A stretch of 64,000 bases of DNA, taken from contig NZ_MOBP01000001.1 of the NCBI RefSeq assembly GCF_003732665.1, positions 43,466-107,465 on the forward strand, read 5' to 3'. The position numbers and the translations under genes were made by a program. The notes under the pieces were generated by a model. It was not told the origin of the DNA, searched no databases, and saw only the letters and a list, made by a program, of their open reading frames with translations. This stretch comes from Pseudomonas frederiksbergensis (GTDB lineage Bacteria > Pseudomonadota > Gammaproteobacteria > Pseudomonadales > Pseudomonadaceae). Positions 37,065 to 46,304 of the stretch are shown one piece after another (within the stretch, counting starts at the first letter, position 1; each line of letters starts with the position of its first letter).

Positions 37065-38612
37065 ATGTCTGAAAAACTGCCCATCAATCTCAACGACCTC
37101 CTACGCCAGCGGACCGTCGAGAGCGAGCGAATCGAATACAAAACGGGGTGGAATCCTGACCCGATCATTCGCACGCTCTGCGCCTTCGCCAATGACTTTG
37201 AAAATCTGGGCGGCGGCTATGTGGTGATTGGGCAAGATTGTGACGCCGACGGCCAGCCGATCTTCCCTCCCCAGGGGCTGACTGATCAGGTGCTCGACAA
37301 AATCCAGCTCGAACTGCTGGCAGCTTGCCAATCGATTCAACCTGCCTATTTTCCAGTTCTGAGCGTGGAAGAAGTAGAAGGCCGCAAACTGATCGTCTTG
37401 TGGGCCCCGGGCGGGCAGAATCGCCCGTACAAAGCCCCGGCTGCGGTGACAGCCAAGCACCGGAGCCTGCACTACTACATCCGCCGCTACACCAGCACAG
37501 TTGAAGCCAAGGGCGAAATAGAACAGGAACTATTGAGCCTGGCTGCCAAGGTGCCTTTCGATGACCGCTTCCATCAGAGCGCGCGTATCGGCGACCTGTC
37601 CAAAGCGCTGATGCAAACTTTCCTGCAAGAAATTGGCAGTGCCCTCGCGCAAGATGCTGACAACCTGTCTATAGAGGCATTGGGCCGGCAAATGAATGTG
37701 GTGGGCGGCCCAACCGAATCTCCGTGGCCCAAAAATGTGGGCCTGATGTTCTTCAATAACGCCCCGGACCGATTCTTTCCCGGCACGCAGATAGATGTGC
37801 TGTGGTTTCCTGAAGGCGCTGGTGGCGACCGCTTTGACGAAAAAATCTTCAAAGGCCCTCTGGCGACCATAACCCGCGAAGCCCTGGCCTACATCCAACG
37901 TAATTACTTGCATCAAACGATTATCAAACACCCGGACAGTGCCGAGGCGACAAGAGTCTGGAATTTCCCCTATGCAGCGATTGAAGAAGCGTTAGTCAAC
38001 GCGGTGTATCACCGGTCCTATGAGGAACGCGAACCGATCGAGGTCCGCATCAGCCATGAGGAACTGGTGATTTTGAGCTTCCCCGGACCCGATCGCTCAA
38101 TCCGCCTGGAAGACTTACGAACCGGTCGCGCCGTGAGCCGCCGTTACCGCAACCGGCGAATTGGTGAGTTCCTGAAAGAGCTGGACCTGACCGAGGGCCG
38201 TTCGACCGGGATTCCGAAAATACTTAAGGTCATGGCTGCCAACGGCTCGCCCGCGCCGCTATTTGAAACCGACGACGACAGGATTTCATATGTCGTGCGG
38301 CTGCCCGCACACCCTCAATCACAGAGCACTGATACAACGAACATGGAAGTCACCATGGAAGTCACCATGGAAGTCGCCATGGAAGTCGCTGCTTTGCTGA
38401 AGGTGATCGACGGCGAAATGAGCAGACAGGAGCTTCAAGCTTCTATGAGCCTGAAAAACGCCGACCACTTCCGCAAGGCCTACATACTGCCGGCCATTGC
38501 TGCCGGGGTCATTGAAATGACGCTCCCAGAACAACCTAACAGTCGATTACAACGCTATCGCGTGACGAACAAAGGACTGCAATGGCTCAAAGCCAAAAAT
38601 CCAGGGAGTTAA
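37065..38612 (+). CDS. AlbA_2/Schlafen-like ATP-binding protein
   Basis: This 515-residue protein has three parts. An AlbA_2 (Schlafen AAA_4-type) domain occupies about residues 15-145 (ESERIEYKTGW, NLGGGYVVIGQDCDADG, LHYYIRRYTSTVEAKGE). An ATPase-like C-domain of the HATPase_c_4 type lies at about 290-425 (AAIEEALVNAVYHRSYEERE with the Asn motif, and LTEGRSTGIPKILKVM). A C-terminal winged-helix-like tail ends with RYRVTNKGLQWLKAK. A four-unit MEVT/MEVA repeat joins the last two. Proteins of this type are called putative transcriptional regulators; some occur in defence islands. I chose the ATG at 37065. The gene is bounded on both sides by copies of the accC terminator, so it appears inserted between accC and the genes before prmA. 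Confidence 0.85.
   Translation: MSEKLPINLNDLLRQRTVESERIEYKTGWNPDPIIRTLCAFANDFENLGGGYVVIGQDCDADGQPIFPPQGLTDQVLDKIQLELLAACQSIQPAYFPVLSVEEVEGRKLIVLWAPGGQNRPYKAPAAVTAKHRSLHYYIRRYTSTVEAKGEIEQELLSLAAKVPFDDRFHQSARIGDLSKALMQTFLQEIGSALAQDADNLSIEALGRQMNVVGGPTESPWPKNVGLMFFNNAPDRFFPGTQIDVLWFPEGAGGDRFDEKIFKGPLATITREALAYIQRNYLHQTIIKHPDSAEATRVWNFPYAAIEEALVNAVYHRSYEEREPIEVRISHEELVILSFPGPDRSIRLEDLRTGRAVSRRYRNRRIGEFLKELDLTEGRSTGIPKILKVMAANGSPAPLFETDDDRISYVVRLPAHPQSQSTDTTNMEVTMEVTMEVAMEVAALLKVIDGEMSRQELQASMSLKNADHFRKAYILPAIAAGVIEMTLPEQPNSRLQRYRVTNKGLQWLKAKNPGS
38343..38390 (+). repeat. In-frame 12-bp tandem repeat, 4 copies
   Basis: ATGGAAGTC(A/G)CC is repeated four times without interruption and encodes MEVT MEVT MEVA MEVA, between the ATPase-like domain and the winged-helix tail of the AlbA_2 protein. 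A change in copy number would keep the frame and alter the hinge length. Confidence 0.93.
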
Positions 38613-38668
38613 CATCAAGATGTGAGCCAGACCAACAAAGCCGCTTTCGAGCGGCTTTGTTGTTTCTG
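38613..38668. repeat. 56-bp direct repeat, copy 2
   Basis: This copy starts at the base directly after the stop codon of the AlbA_2 gene and matches the accC 3' end and terminator at 54 of 56 positions. Together with copy 1 it brackets the AlbA_2 gene. Confidence 0.95.
38636..38667 (+). terminator. Duplicate of the accC terminator, now ending the AlbA_2 gene
   Basis: CAAAGCCGCT, TTCG, AGCGGCTTTG, then TTGTTTCT, identical to the stem of the terminator at 36936. It also lies just past the convergent end of the 1,207-residue gene. Confidence 0.92.
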
Positions 38669-38690
38669 CCTTGCGAGTTATCCCTGCGGG

Positions 38691-41600
38691 TTACACCGCC
38701 ATAGCCTCATGGACCGCCATGCTCTTGAGATAGTCGGCCCAGGGGTCGCGCCCCTTGATCGCATCCTCCAGACTTATCGCGTTACCTGCCGATGCACGCA
38801 GCCCCAGGCTCGCGGCGAACAGCGTGTTACTGAGGACCTCTATGGCGAGTCTGCGGATGCGGAATGAGGTCATGGTTTGCGGCACGCTCAGGAGACTGGC
38901 ATCCGCCGCAGCCTGGTCGAGTACGGGGCTGATCTGGCCAAATTTTTCCAGGATGACGGTTGAGGTCGCGTCAGGCGTGGGCATTTCCCCCTGGTCATAA
39001 GCGACCCAGTCGAGGGGCAATGGTGTTGGCAGACTTTGCGTAGCCGTGCCCCCAGTCACCGTTTCGCCATTCACCGATAGCAGCCGGGCATTCAAGTCCG
39101 TGCGCTCGACGACGGTCATTTGCCGTGGGAAAAACTCGTAGGCGCAATCGGCATAGGCCGGGTGCTGGCACAGCACCAGGACGCCAAAACGCCCTTTCGT
39201 GACGGTCCCCGCTACCGACTGACCGACCAAGAACAGCGTCAACGCTCCATATTCCAGGCGTTTGCGCTGACTCAGGGACATCAACGACACGCTGTATTGG
39301 AGCGCCCGCACGTAGGTCGTCCACAACTCGCTGTCTCGAGCGATGAAACCCTGGCCATAGCTCCGGTTGACGTCACCCAGCAAATGGAAACGCTGGGCCA
39401 TGACCGAGAAATCGAGGGCCTCGAGCGTGGAGTGCCAACGGTTTGAATCCGAGACCAATTGCCCGGCCAGGTGCAAGTCGACGCAAGAAACCCGCTCGAC
39501 GTTTTGCTCCTGCGCCGTCCCGGTCACTCGCTCGTCGTTCGACGTTTCCGACTGTCGCGCCAAGACCTTCATTTCCAACCGCTCATTCCCCGGGAACACC
39601 CGCATCAGATCCGCCAGGGCCGATTCCCGGCGCGTGGCGTCAACCCGATGAAGCGCTGCAATCGCCGATTGAAGCCCATCGAACTGCGTCAACAGGGCGG
39701 CTTTCGCCGTGGAGAACTCCGCCGGCGTAAACACCTCGCCGTTATTCGGCAGCAGACCGTTGGCCCTCGCCCAGTCAATCACCGGGCCGGAAAACTCTCT
39801 CAAGCTCCAGTATCCCGGCTTGATCGCTCTCAGCCGCTCGCCGCTCATGATGTTTTCGAACGACAATCGGCGGGACGAACCCGGGTATTTCCCTTCCAGA
39901 TAGGCGACACAGTGCTTGAAGTGCACCCAGACCTGGCTGGTCATGTAGGCGATCTGCTCGGGGATATCGCGCACCAGGAACTCCGGGGCCACGCCACTGA
40001 GCAGCAGATGCGCCGCCAGCGGTGCGGTTTCGGCGCTCAACCGGTGATTAGCCACCAGCCTGGTCTCGATGATCGCCAGCAGATTGGCGTAGCTGTCCGC
40101 CCAGAATTGCTCGTCGGCCAGGTTGATCCCGGCGATTGTGTTCCTGTTCTGCCCCGCCTGCGGATCAAGGCTGAGGATCGCTGCCGCCAGCACCAGCGAG
40201 TGACGGCCGGCTCGGGTGACTGCATTGCGGGCCTGGTCCCCTTGCCAGGTCACGGCGCGGGTCAACCTGTCAGCCAGTTGCTGCGCCCGTGGGCAAGCGA
40301 GCATCTGCGAAATCAAGAGATCGGCCCCGGCCCGCACGCTCTCGCGGGACTTACCACTGACTGGCTTCTGTGCCAGGTAGTCGAATAACGAGCCATTGAT
40401 CCCGGACATGAATTGCACGACGGCATCGCGCACCTGCTGGCGTTGCGCCGCTGAAAGCACCACGGTGACCTCGGCCCTCTTCAGCGCCGCCCAGTAATAC
40501 AGCGACGTACCGATCCGGGGCATGAAATGCTCAGGCTCTTCGATGATCTGCAAGCGGCGCGACAACAACGGCGACGATACCGAGGCGAACGTGCCGCCCA
40601 GGGCATTCCAATACTCCTGCGCCGATTGCGGGCGCAACGGCACCGCGCGCAGACGCAGCGCCATGATCCGGGCATCTTCAGCCGTGACGGGCGGTGCGAG
40701 GCTGTAAAACTTCAGCATCTGTTCCAGGGTGACATCGCCGTTGGAGCGCAGGGCGCCGCCCAATCGCGCAGCGATCAAGGTGAGGGACTGGAACTTGCCT
40801 GCAAGCACCGCGCTTGCCTTCACAACGTTGTCCAGATCTATCCAGGTCCCGTCCAGCTTGCGGGCACCGACATAGCCGGAACCGTTCACCAGCACATGCC
40901 CGGCGGGATCGATCTGCCGGGTCGTCATCAGCTGTTTGAACTCATCGAGCGCCATGACCGCCAACAGCTCGGTCTTGCCCACTTCGGTCAGTTCCGACAG
41001 CGGAGAATCAGGATCGATGTAGGCATTGAGCCCCGCCGTGGAAACCGCCGCGGCATCCGCTTGGGCGCCGCTCAAGACTTGCAGCTTATAGCCCATCAGG
41101 TAGCGGTTATTGAGCAAGCCGATGTAACGCCGATGCCTGAGCAGTGCCGCAGCGGAATGGGCCGACGCATGGACGTAGGGTGTCAACGAATCCGGTGCCT
41201 GCCTCAGGGTGGCGGCGAGCACACGGACCTCGGTGGCATTCGCCGGTGTTTCTCGCTCGTAGGCCCTCAGTACATTGGCCAGGCTGAAACAGCCATCGGA
41301 GTGAACGTCCGAACCGAGTTTTTCCGCCTGCGCCGCCAGCTCAAGTAAATCGCGGGCCACCTCGGGCGCCGCGAGCCTCTCGGCAGCCACGGCTTGCGGA
41401 ACGGAAAAACGGTCAATCTCCATCAGGGCCCGGTCGACCCGGGAAAAATAGTACCCGGTGGGCGCGGTCATTCTGCCGACATTCAATTTGATGCTCAGGC
41501 CTTGCAGCAAACGCAGCGCCGAATTCATCGTTTGCGCGAGCATCGAACCGGAGTCCAGCTTGATGCGCCGTCGATAGGTTTCCAGAAAGTCGTACTCTTC

Positions 41601-42314
41601 GCTGCTCTCGGACTGATCCTGCAGCGCCCTTTCCAACTCGCTGGCCAGCTTCGCGCAGTCCTTGAGCTGTTCCGCCTGCTCCACCGAGACAGAGGTAGAA
41701 ATATGGCCACTGCTGTCGATCACGGGAAACCCCGACAGCCGTCGTAACTCATCCACCAGCACATGGGCCTGGGGGCGATTGGCCGGCAGCGGATAACCGT
41801 GGAACGCCAGGGTCGCGCCCAAGGAAAACGCCTGGCTGGAGGCTGTGGACGGGTCCCGCAGACCAAACGGGTCGATGCCGGCCGGGTCGATGATCTGTGC
41901 GACGGCATTGATGGGGCCGGCCACCTGCCACCAACCGGAATCATCGTGCAACGCCATGACCCGTGGGGTCGTGACACCCGCGTCAACGGCGTTCACATAC
42001 AAGGTGCCGCCCTGTACCCGCAGGCTCTTGAGGTCCAGATGATGCTGCGCTGCCCAGGTCACGAATTCCGTGTGCTGGATAGCCTTGAGGTAAACATCCA
42101 GCCATTGCCACAACATGCAGTGCGCCGGAAGTGCAAAGGTGTCGGGCATTTCATAGCGCAAGGTGTCCCGGCGAATGGCGCCGGACAGGCTGTCGATCAG
42201 CGCTTCGATGAGCGCCCGATCCCCCGCGTCGCCCTTGACTTGAATGTCCGCCAGCCGAATCGAATCAAGGTCTTTGCCGGCCACCTGACCCCGGATAAAT
42301 AGATGTTCTTCCAT
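38691..42314 (-). CDS. Very large protein of unknown function, toxin-like (possibly DUF6543 class)
   Basis: This 1,207-residue protein has no signal peptide and no clear membrane helices. The N-terminal third has short Trp-rich phrases (MLWQWLDVYLKAIQHTEFVT; GWWQVAGPINAVAQIIDPAG). The middle is long and helical. Near residue 1055 is CAYEFFPRQMTVVERTDL after GRFGVLVLCQHPAYAD. The size and the YEFFP-type phrase recall large Pseudomonas proteins with the dermonecrotic-toxin-like DUF6543 domain, but I cannot confirm this by eye and assign no function. The ATG at 42314 has AGG in front; a frame to 42368 exists. Codon use looks like the host's. It is convergent with the AlbA_2 gene and divergent from prmA, and lies in the accessory insert between accC and prmA. 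Confidence 0.72.
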   Translation of the reverse strand: MEEHLFIRGQVAGKDLDSIRLADIQVKGDAGDRALIEALIDSLSGAIRRDTLRYEMPDTFALPAHCMLWQWLDVYLKAIQHTEFVTWAAQHHLDLKSLRVQGGTLYVNAVDAGVTTPRVMALHDDSGWWQVAGPINAVAQIIDPAGIDPFGLRDPSTASSQAFSLGATLAFHGYPLPANRPQAHVLVDELRRLSGFPVIDSSGHISTSVSVEQAEQLKDCAKLASELERALQDQSESSEEYDFLETYRRRIKLDSGSMLAQTMNSALRLLQGLSIKLNVGRMTAPTGYYFSRVDRALMEIDRFSVPQAVAAERLAAPEVARDLLELAAQAEKLGSDVHSDGCFSLANVLRAYERETPANATEVRVLAATLRQAPDSLTPYVHASAHSAAALLRHRRYIGLLNNRYLMGYKLQVLSGAQADAAAVSTAGLNAYIDPDSPLSELTEVGKTELLAVMALDEFKQLMTTRQIDPAGHVLVNGSGYVGARKLDGTWIDLDNVVKASAVLAGKFQSLTLIAARLGGALRSNGDVTLEQMLKFYSLAPPVTAEDARIMALRLRAVPLRPQSAQEYWNALGGTFASVSSPLLSRRLQIIEEPEHFMPRIGTSLYYWAALKRAEVTVVLSAAQRQQVRDAVVQFMSGINGSLFDYLAQKPVSGKSRESVRAGADLLISQMLACPRAQQLADRLTRAVTWQGDQARNAVTRAGRHSLVLAAAILSLDPQAGQNRNTIAGINLADEQFWADSYANLLAIIETRLVANHRLSAETAPLAAHLLLSGVAPEFLVRDIPEQIAYMTSQVWVHFKHCVAYLEGKYPGSSRRLSFENIMSGERLRAIKPGYWSLREFSGPVIDWARANGLLPNNGEVFTPAEFSTAKAALLTQFDGLQSAIAALHRVDATRRESALADLMRVFPGNERLEMKVLARQSETSNDERVTGTAQEQNVERVSCVDLHLAGQLVSDSNRWHSTLEALDFSVMAQRFHLLGDVNRSYGQGFIARDSELWTTYVRALQYSVSLMSLSQRKRLEYGALTLFLVGQSVAGTVTKGRFGVLVLCQHPAYADCAYEFFPRQMTVVERTDLNARLLSVNGETVTGGTATQSLPTPLPLDWVAYDQGEMPTPDATSTVILEKFGQISPVLDQAAADASLLSVPQTMTSFRIRRLAIEVLSNTLFAASLGLRASAGNAISLEDAIKGRDPWADYLKSMAVHEAMAV

Positions 42315-42586
42315 GAATAACCTACTGCTGCTTGGCAGCCCCAGACAGTGGGGAACCCCTGAGCCCAATAATCCATTTGCGGGAAAATGTTACATAGAGG
42401 CCCTTTCCGCCAGAGCGGCGAGGTAATTCCCTGAAACAAGTAGGGCGCTGGACCTCAGCCTGTGGGAACAAGGCCTTGGGCCTTTGATCACAGCAATCCG
42501 GTCGTCTTCTGCCCCGCGCTCGCGTAAACTTGCGCGCTTCTCGCAGCCCGCTAGGCTGCAATCAATATTTTTCAAAGGTGCCCGCC

Positions 42587-43465
42587 ATGCCTTGGCTGCA
42601 AGTCCGTCTCGCCATCAGCCCAGAACAAGCCGAAACCTACGAAGACGCGTTCCTTGAAGTGGGCGCCGTGTCGGTGACCTTCATGGACGCCGAAGACCAG
42701 CCGATCTTCGAACCGGAACTCAACACCACGCCGCTGTGGTCGCACACCCATCTGCTGGCCCTGTTCGAGGACGGCACCGAAGCCGCCAGCGTCCTGGCCC
42801 ATATGGAACTGCTGACCGGCGGCCCGCTGCCCGAGCATCACAGCGAAATCATCGAAGACCAGGACTGGGAACGCAGCTGGATGGATGGCTTCCAGCCAAT
42901 GCGTTTCGGTGAGCGCCTGTGGATCGTCCCGAGCTGGCACGCCGCTCCTGAGCCAGACGCCGTGAATCTGCTGCTGGACCCGGGCCTGGCGTTCGGCACC
43001 GGCACCCACCCGACCACCGCGCTGTGCCTGGAATGGCTCGACGGCCAGGACCTGAAGGACTGCAACGTGCTGGACTTTGGCTGCGGCTCGGGGATCCTGG
43101 CCATCGCCGCCCTGCTGCTGGGCGCCAATGAAGCCGTCGGCACCGACATCGACGTGCAAGCCCTGGAAGCCTCCCGCGACAACGCCGGGCGCAACAACAT
43201 TGCCGAAGCACTCTTCCCGCTGTACCTGCCGCAAGATCTGCCGCAGGTTCAGGCCGACGTATTGGTCGCCAATATCCTGGCCGGGCCGCTGGTGTCCCTG
43301 GCGCCGCAATTGTCCAGCCTGGTCAAATCCGGCGGTCGCCTGGCGTTGTCCGGCATCCTCGCCGAACAAGGTGAGGAAGTGGCAAAGGCCTATGCCCAGG
43401 ACTTCGATCTGGACCCGATTGCCAATCGCGATGGCTGGGTGCGCATCACTGGCCGTCGGCGCTAG
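42587..43465 (+). CDS. prmA: PrmA, ribosomal protein L11 methyltransferase
   Basis: This 292-residue enzyme trimethylates L11 lysines and N-terminus. The N-terminal substrate-binding domain begins [20 protein letters not shown]. The SAM site is [20 protein letters not shown] (about residues 163-182), preceded by the family phrase [20 protein letters not shown], and [15 protein letters not shown] follows. The ATG at 42587 is the conserved start; an upstream frame was rejected. It is the first core gene after the accessory insert. Confidence 0.97.
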   Translation: MPWLQVRLAISPEQAETYEDAFLEVGAVSVTFMDAEDQPIFEPELNTTPLWSHTHLLALFEDGTEAASVLAHMELLTGGPLPEHHSEIIEDQDWERSWMDGFQPMRFGERLWIVPSWHAAPEPDAVNLLLDPGLAFGTGTHPTTALCLEWLDGQDLKDCNVLDFGCGSGILAIAALLLGANEAVGTDIDVQALEASRDNAGRNNIAEALFPLYLPQDLPQVQADVLVANILAGPLVSLAPQLSSLVKSGGRLALSGILAEQGEEVAKAYAQDFDLDPIANRDGWVRITGRRR

Positions 43466-43495
43466 AATGAGCGCCTGCATAATCCGGATCGCCGC

Positions 43496-44710
43496 ATGAC
43501 CGACAGCTTCGTCACCCAGTGCCCGCATTGCCAAACCAGCTTCCGCGTCAGCCATGCTCAATTGAGCGTGGCCCGTGGGGTGGTTCGCTGTGGCTCCTGC
43601 TTGCAGGTGTTCAACGCCGCCAAGCAACTGCTTGAGCAACGGGCCGGCAAAGAAGCCGTCAAACCGGTGGCCCCGGCCATCGTCGAGCCGCCGGTACGGG
43701 CCATCAGCCAAAAGCAGTGGTCCGCCACCGAGATGGATCTGGACAGCCTCGACCTGGACCAGGAACTCGCCCGGCTCGAACAGCGGGAAATCCAGCCGAC
43801 CACGGAGTTTGGCCGGCACCGCGAAAACGGCCTCAGCGCGCGCCGCGACTCTGTCGAGCATGACGATGAACCCTGGTCCGACAGCCTCTTCAGCGAATCG
43901 GCGGCTGATCGCGCCCAGGCCGTCGAAGCCGACCAGCGGGAAACGCAGGCAGATCCGGGCAAGCACTCGCGCACTGAACCTTCGTTCTCGCTGGAACCGG
44001 TTGAGCTGGACGACGAGCCCCAGGTGCCGCAACTGCGCCTGAATGATCCACTCGACATGCCCCTGCACCATGATCGTCTGTCGGCCACCGATATCACTGA
44101 CGACGACCGGCCCCCGATTGCTCCCTTGCGCAAGCGACACGAACGCAGCGAGGCGACCGAACGTGACGAAGCCTTGCTCGACCTGACCGACGACCCGCTG
44201 CAACTCGATTGGCAGAAGCGTCGCTCGCCCTGGGGCCGACGGTTTTTCTGGCTGGTGCTGATCCTGCTGGGGGCCGCCGGCCTCGCTGGCCAGTACGTGG
44301 CCTATCATTTCGACGAACTGGCGCGCCAGGACCAATACCGTCCGTGGTTCCAGCAACTGTGCCCGCAAATCGGCTGCACGGTGCCGTCCAAGGTCGACAT
44401 CGCCAAGGTCAAAAGCAGCAACCTGGTGGTGCGCAGTCACCCGGATTTCAGCGGCGCGCTGGTGGTGGATGCCATCATCTATAACCGCGCAGCGTTCTCC
44501 CAACCCTTCCCGCTGTTGGAACTGCGCTTCGCCGACCTCAACGGCCACCTGATCGCCAGTCGTCGCTTCAAACCCGGCGAGTATCTGAACGGTGACCTCG
44601 AAGGCATGGCGGAGATGCCACCACAGACGCCGATCCACATCGCGCTGGACATCCTCGATCCAGGCCCTAAAGCGGTGAACTACAGCCTGAGCTTCCATTC
44701 GCCCGAGTGA
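43496..44710 (+). CDS. Zinc-ribbon and DUF3426 membrane protein
   Basis: This 404-residue protein starts with an MJ0042-type zinc ribbon (CPHCQTSF ... VRCGSCLQVF, four Cys). A long, charged, low-complexity cytoplasmic linker (about 60-240) follows, then one membrane helix (RRFFWLVLILLGAAGLAGQY) and a periplasmic DUF3426 domain (FQQLCPQIGC; AAFSQPFPLLELRFADLNG). Its function is unknown. Its place between prmA and dusB-fis is conserved in Pseudomonas. It begins 30 bp after prmA. Confidence 0.88.
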   Translation: MTDSFVTQCPHCQTSFRVSHAQLSVARGVVRCGSCLQVFNAAKQLLEQRAGKEAVKPVAPAIVEPPVRAISQKQWSATEMDLDSLDLDQELARLEQREIQPTTEFGRHRENGLSARRDSVEHDDEPWSDSLFSESAADRAQAVEADQRETQADPGKHSRTEPSFSLEPVELDDEPQVPQLRLNDPLDMPLHHDRLSATDITDDDRPPIAPLRKRHERSEATERDEALLDLTDDPLQLDWQKRRSPWGRRFFWLVLILLGAAGLAGQYVAYHFDELARQDQYRPWFQQLCPQIGCTVPSKVDIAKVKSSNLVVRSHPDFSGALVVDAIIYNRAAFSQPFPLLELRFADLNGHLIASRRFKPGEYLNGDLEGMAEMPPQTPIHIALDILDPGPKAVNYSLSFHSPE

Positions 44711-44895
44711 AACGCTTCAGTGCTCAGGGATTGACGGCGGATTTCTGACTGCCCCCGCTCGGACCAAACCGCTGGCGATAACAGAATAACTGTTCAGATT
44801 TTGTTCAATTCAGCCTTTATCCAGTCATCGAGAGCGGGTATCATGCCAACCCTTTTTCGAACTCTAATGATCCGGCCCCACAACAGGGAAGTCCT

Positions 44896-45906
44896 ATGTC
44901 GGCGGTACGCATCGGTCCATATATATTGCACAACGGCTTGATCCTCGCCCCAATGGCGGGGGTCACCGACCAGCCCTTTCGTCAGCTATGCAAGCGACTG
45001 GGCGCAGGGCTTGTAGTCTCGGAAATGGTCACCAGCGACATGAGCTTGTGGAACACCCGCAAATCGCGGATGCGCATGATCCACGAAGGTGATCCCGAGC
45101 CACGCTCGGTACAGATCGCCGGTGGCGATGCGCAAATGCTGGCGGACGCGGCCCGGGCCAACGTGGAACTGGGCGCACAGATTATTGATATCAACATGGG
45201 CTGTCCGGCGAAGAAGGTCTGCAACAAGGCCGCCGGTTCCGCGCTGTTGAAAGATGAAGCACTGGTGACCGAGATCCTGCAGGCCGTGGTGGCTGCGGTG
45301 GATGTGCCGGTCACGCTGAAGATCCGCACGGGCTGGGACCGGGATAACAAGAACGGCCTGACCGTGGCGAAGATCGCCGAACAGGCAGGCATCACGGCGT
45401 TGGCGGTCCATGGCCGCACCCGGGCCGACCTCTACACCGGCGAGGCCGAGTACGACACCATCGCCGCGATCAAGCAGGCGGTGTCGATCCCGGTCTTCGC
45501 CAATGGCGACATCGATTCACCCGAGAAGGCCCGGTACGTGCTCGATGCGACCGGTGCCGATGGCCTGTTGATAGGCCGGGCCGCCCAGGGGCGGCCATGG
45601 ATTTTTCGTGAGATCGACCATTTTCTGCGTACCGGCGAAAAACTCCCGGCACCGGAGTTGATCGAGGTGGAACGTATTCTGCTTGAGCATCTGGCCGCGC
45701 TTCACGCCTTCTATGGAGACGTGATGGGCGTACGCATCGCTCGCAAGCATGTGGGCTGGTATCTCGCAACCCTGCCGGGCGCCAGGGAGTTCCGCGCCCA
45801 CTTCAATCGTTTGGATGGTACGGAAACACAATGCGCCAACGTCCGGGAGTTCTTCGCCGAACGTTACAAGAGCCTGACAGGGGACGGAGAAGGGGTGGCC
45901 GCATGA
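44896..45906 (+). CDS. dusB: DusB, tRNA-dihydrouridine synthase
   Basis: This 336-residue FMN-dependent enzyme reduces uridine to dihydrouridine in t[19 protein letters not shown] at the start, the catalytic Cys loop [20 protein letters not shown] (about 98-117), RTGWD and the FMN phosphate site [10 protein letters not shown] are all present. It overlaps fis by four bases in the classic dusB-fis operon. The 185-bp region upstream is AT-rich and gene-free, and probably holds the growth-rate-controlled promoter. Confidence 0.97.
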   Translation: MSAVRIGPYILHNGLILAPMAGVTDQPFRQLCKRLGAGLVVSEMVTSDMSLWNTRKSRMRMIHEGDPEPRSVQIAGGDAQMLADAARANVELGAQIIDINMGCPAKKVCNKAAGSALLKDEALVTEILQAVVAAVDVPVTLKIRTGWDRDNKNGLTVAKIAEQAGITALAVHGRTRADLYTGEAEYDTIAAIKQAVSIPVFANGDIDSPEKARYVLDATGADGLLIGRAAQGRPWIFREIDHFLRTGEKLPAPELIEVERILLEHLAALHAFYGDVMGVRIARKHVGWYLATLPGAREFRAHFNRLDGTETQCANVREFFAERYKSLTGDGEGVAA

Positions 45907-46223
45907 CGATGATGACCGAGACTTTAGTGAGTGGAACAACACCCGTGAGCGACAACGTGAATTTGAAACAGCACCTCAATACGCCGAGCGAAGAAGGTCA
46001 GACCCTTCGCGGGAGTGTCGAGAAGGCGCTGCACAATTATTTCGCCCACCTTGAAGGCGCTGCCGTCACGGATGTGTACAACCTGGTGCTCTCCGAAGTC
46101 GAGGCTCCCCTGCTCGAATGCGTGATGAACTACGTCAAGGGCAACCAGACCAAGGCCAGCGAGCTGCTCGGGCTGAACCGAGGCACGCTGCGCAAGAAAC
46201 TCAAGCAGTACGATTTGCTGTAA
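45903..46223 (+). CDS. fis: Fis, nucleoid-associated DNA-bending protein
   Basis: This 106-residue Fis has a helix-turn-helix at the C-terminus ([20 protein letters not shown]) that bends DNA at promoters and recombination sites. The N-terminal beta-hairpin region ([19 protein letters not shown]) is the dimer interface. The start codon ATGA overlaps the dusB stop; further ATGs at 45909 and 45912 are possible. An intrinsic terminator lies 18 bp after the stop. Confidence 0.96.
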   Translation: MTMMTETLVSGTTPVSDNVNLKQHLNTPSEEGQTLRGSVEKALHNYFAHLEGAAVTDVYNLVLSEVEAPLLECVMNYVKGNQTKASELLGLNRGTLRKKLKQYDLL

Positions 46224-46240
46224 GCATTCAATCAAACCAG

Positions 46241-46273
46241 AAAGGCGCCCGCGTAAAACCGGTCGCCTTTTTT
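46241..46273 (+). terminator. dusB-fis terminator
   Basis: AAAGGCG and CGCCTTT pair around CCCGCGTAAAACCGGT, followed directly by a run of Ts (CGCCTTTTTT). Confidence 0.88.
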
Positions 46274-46304
46274 GCTGACTCCTTTGCTTTTGATGGAAAT
46301 TGAA

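Noticed and set aside
42572..44698. A 708-codon minus-strand frame opposite prmA and the zinc-ribbon gene
   Set aside because: It is a shadow of two conserved plus-strand genes and starts at no ribosome site.
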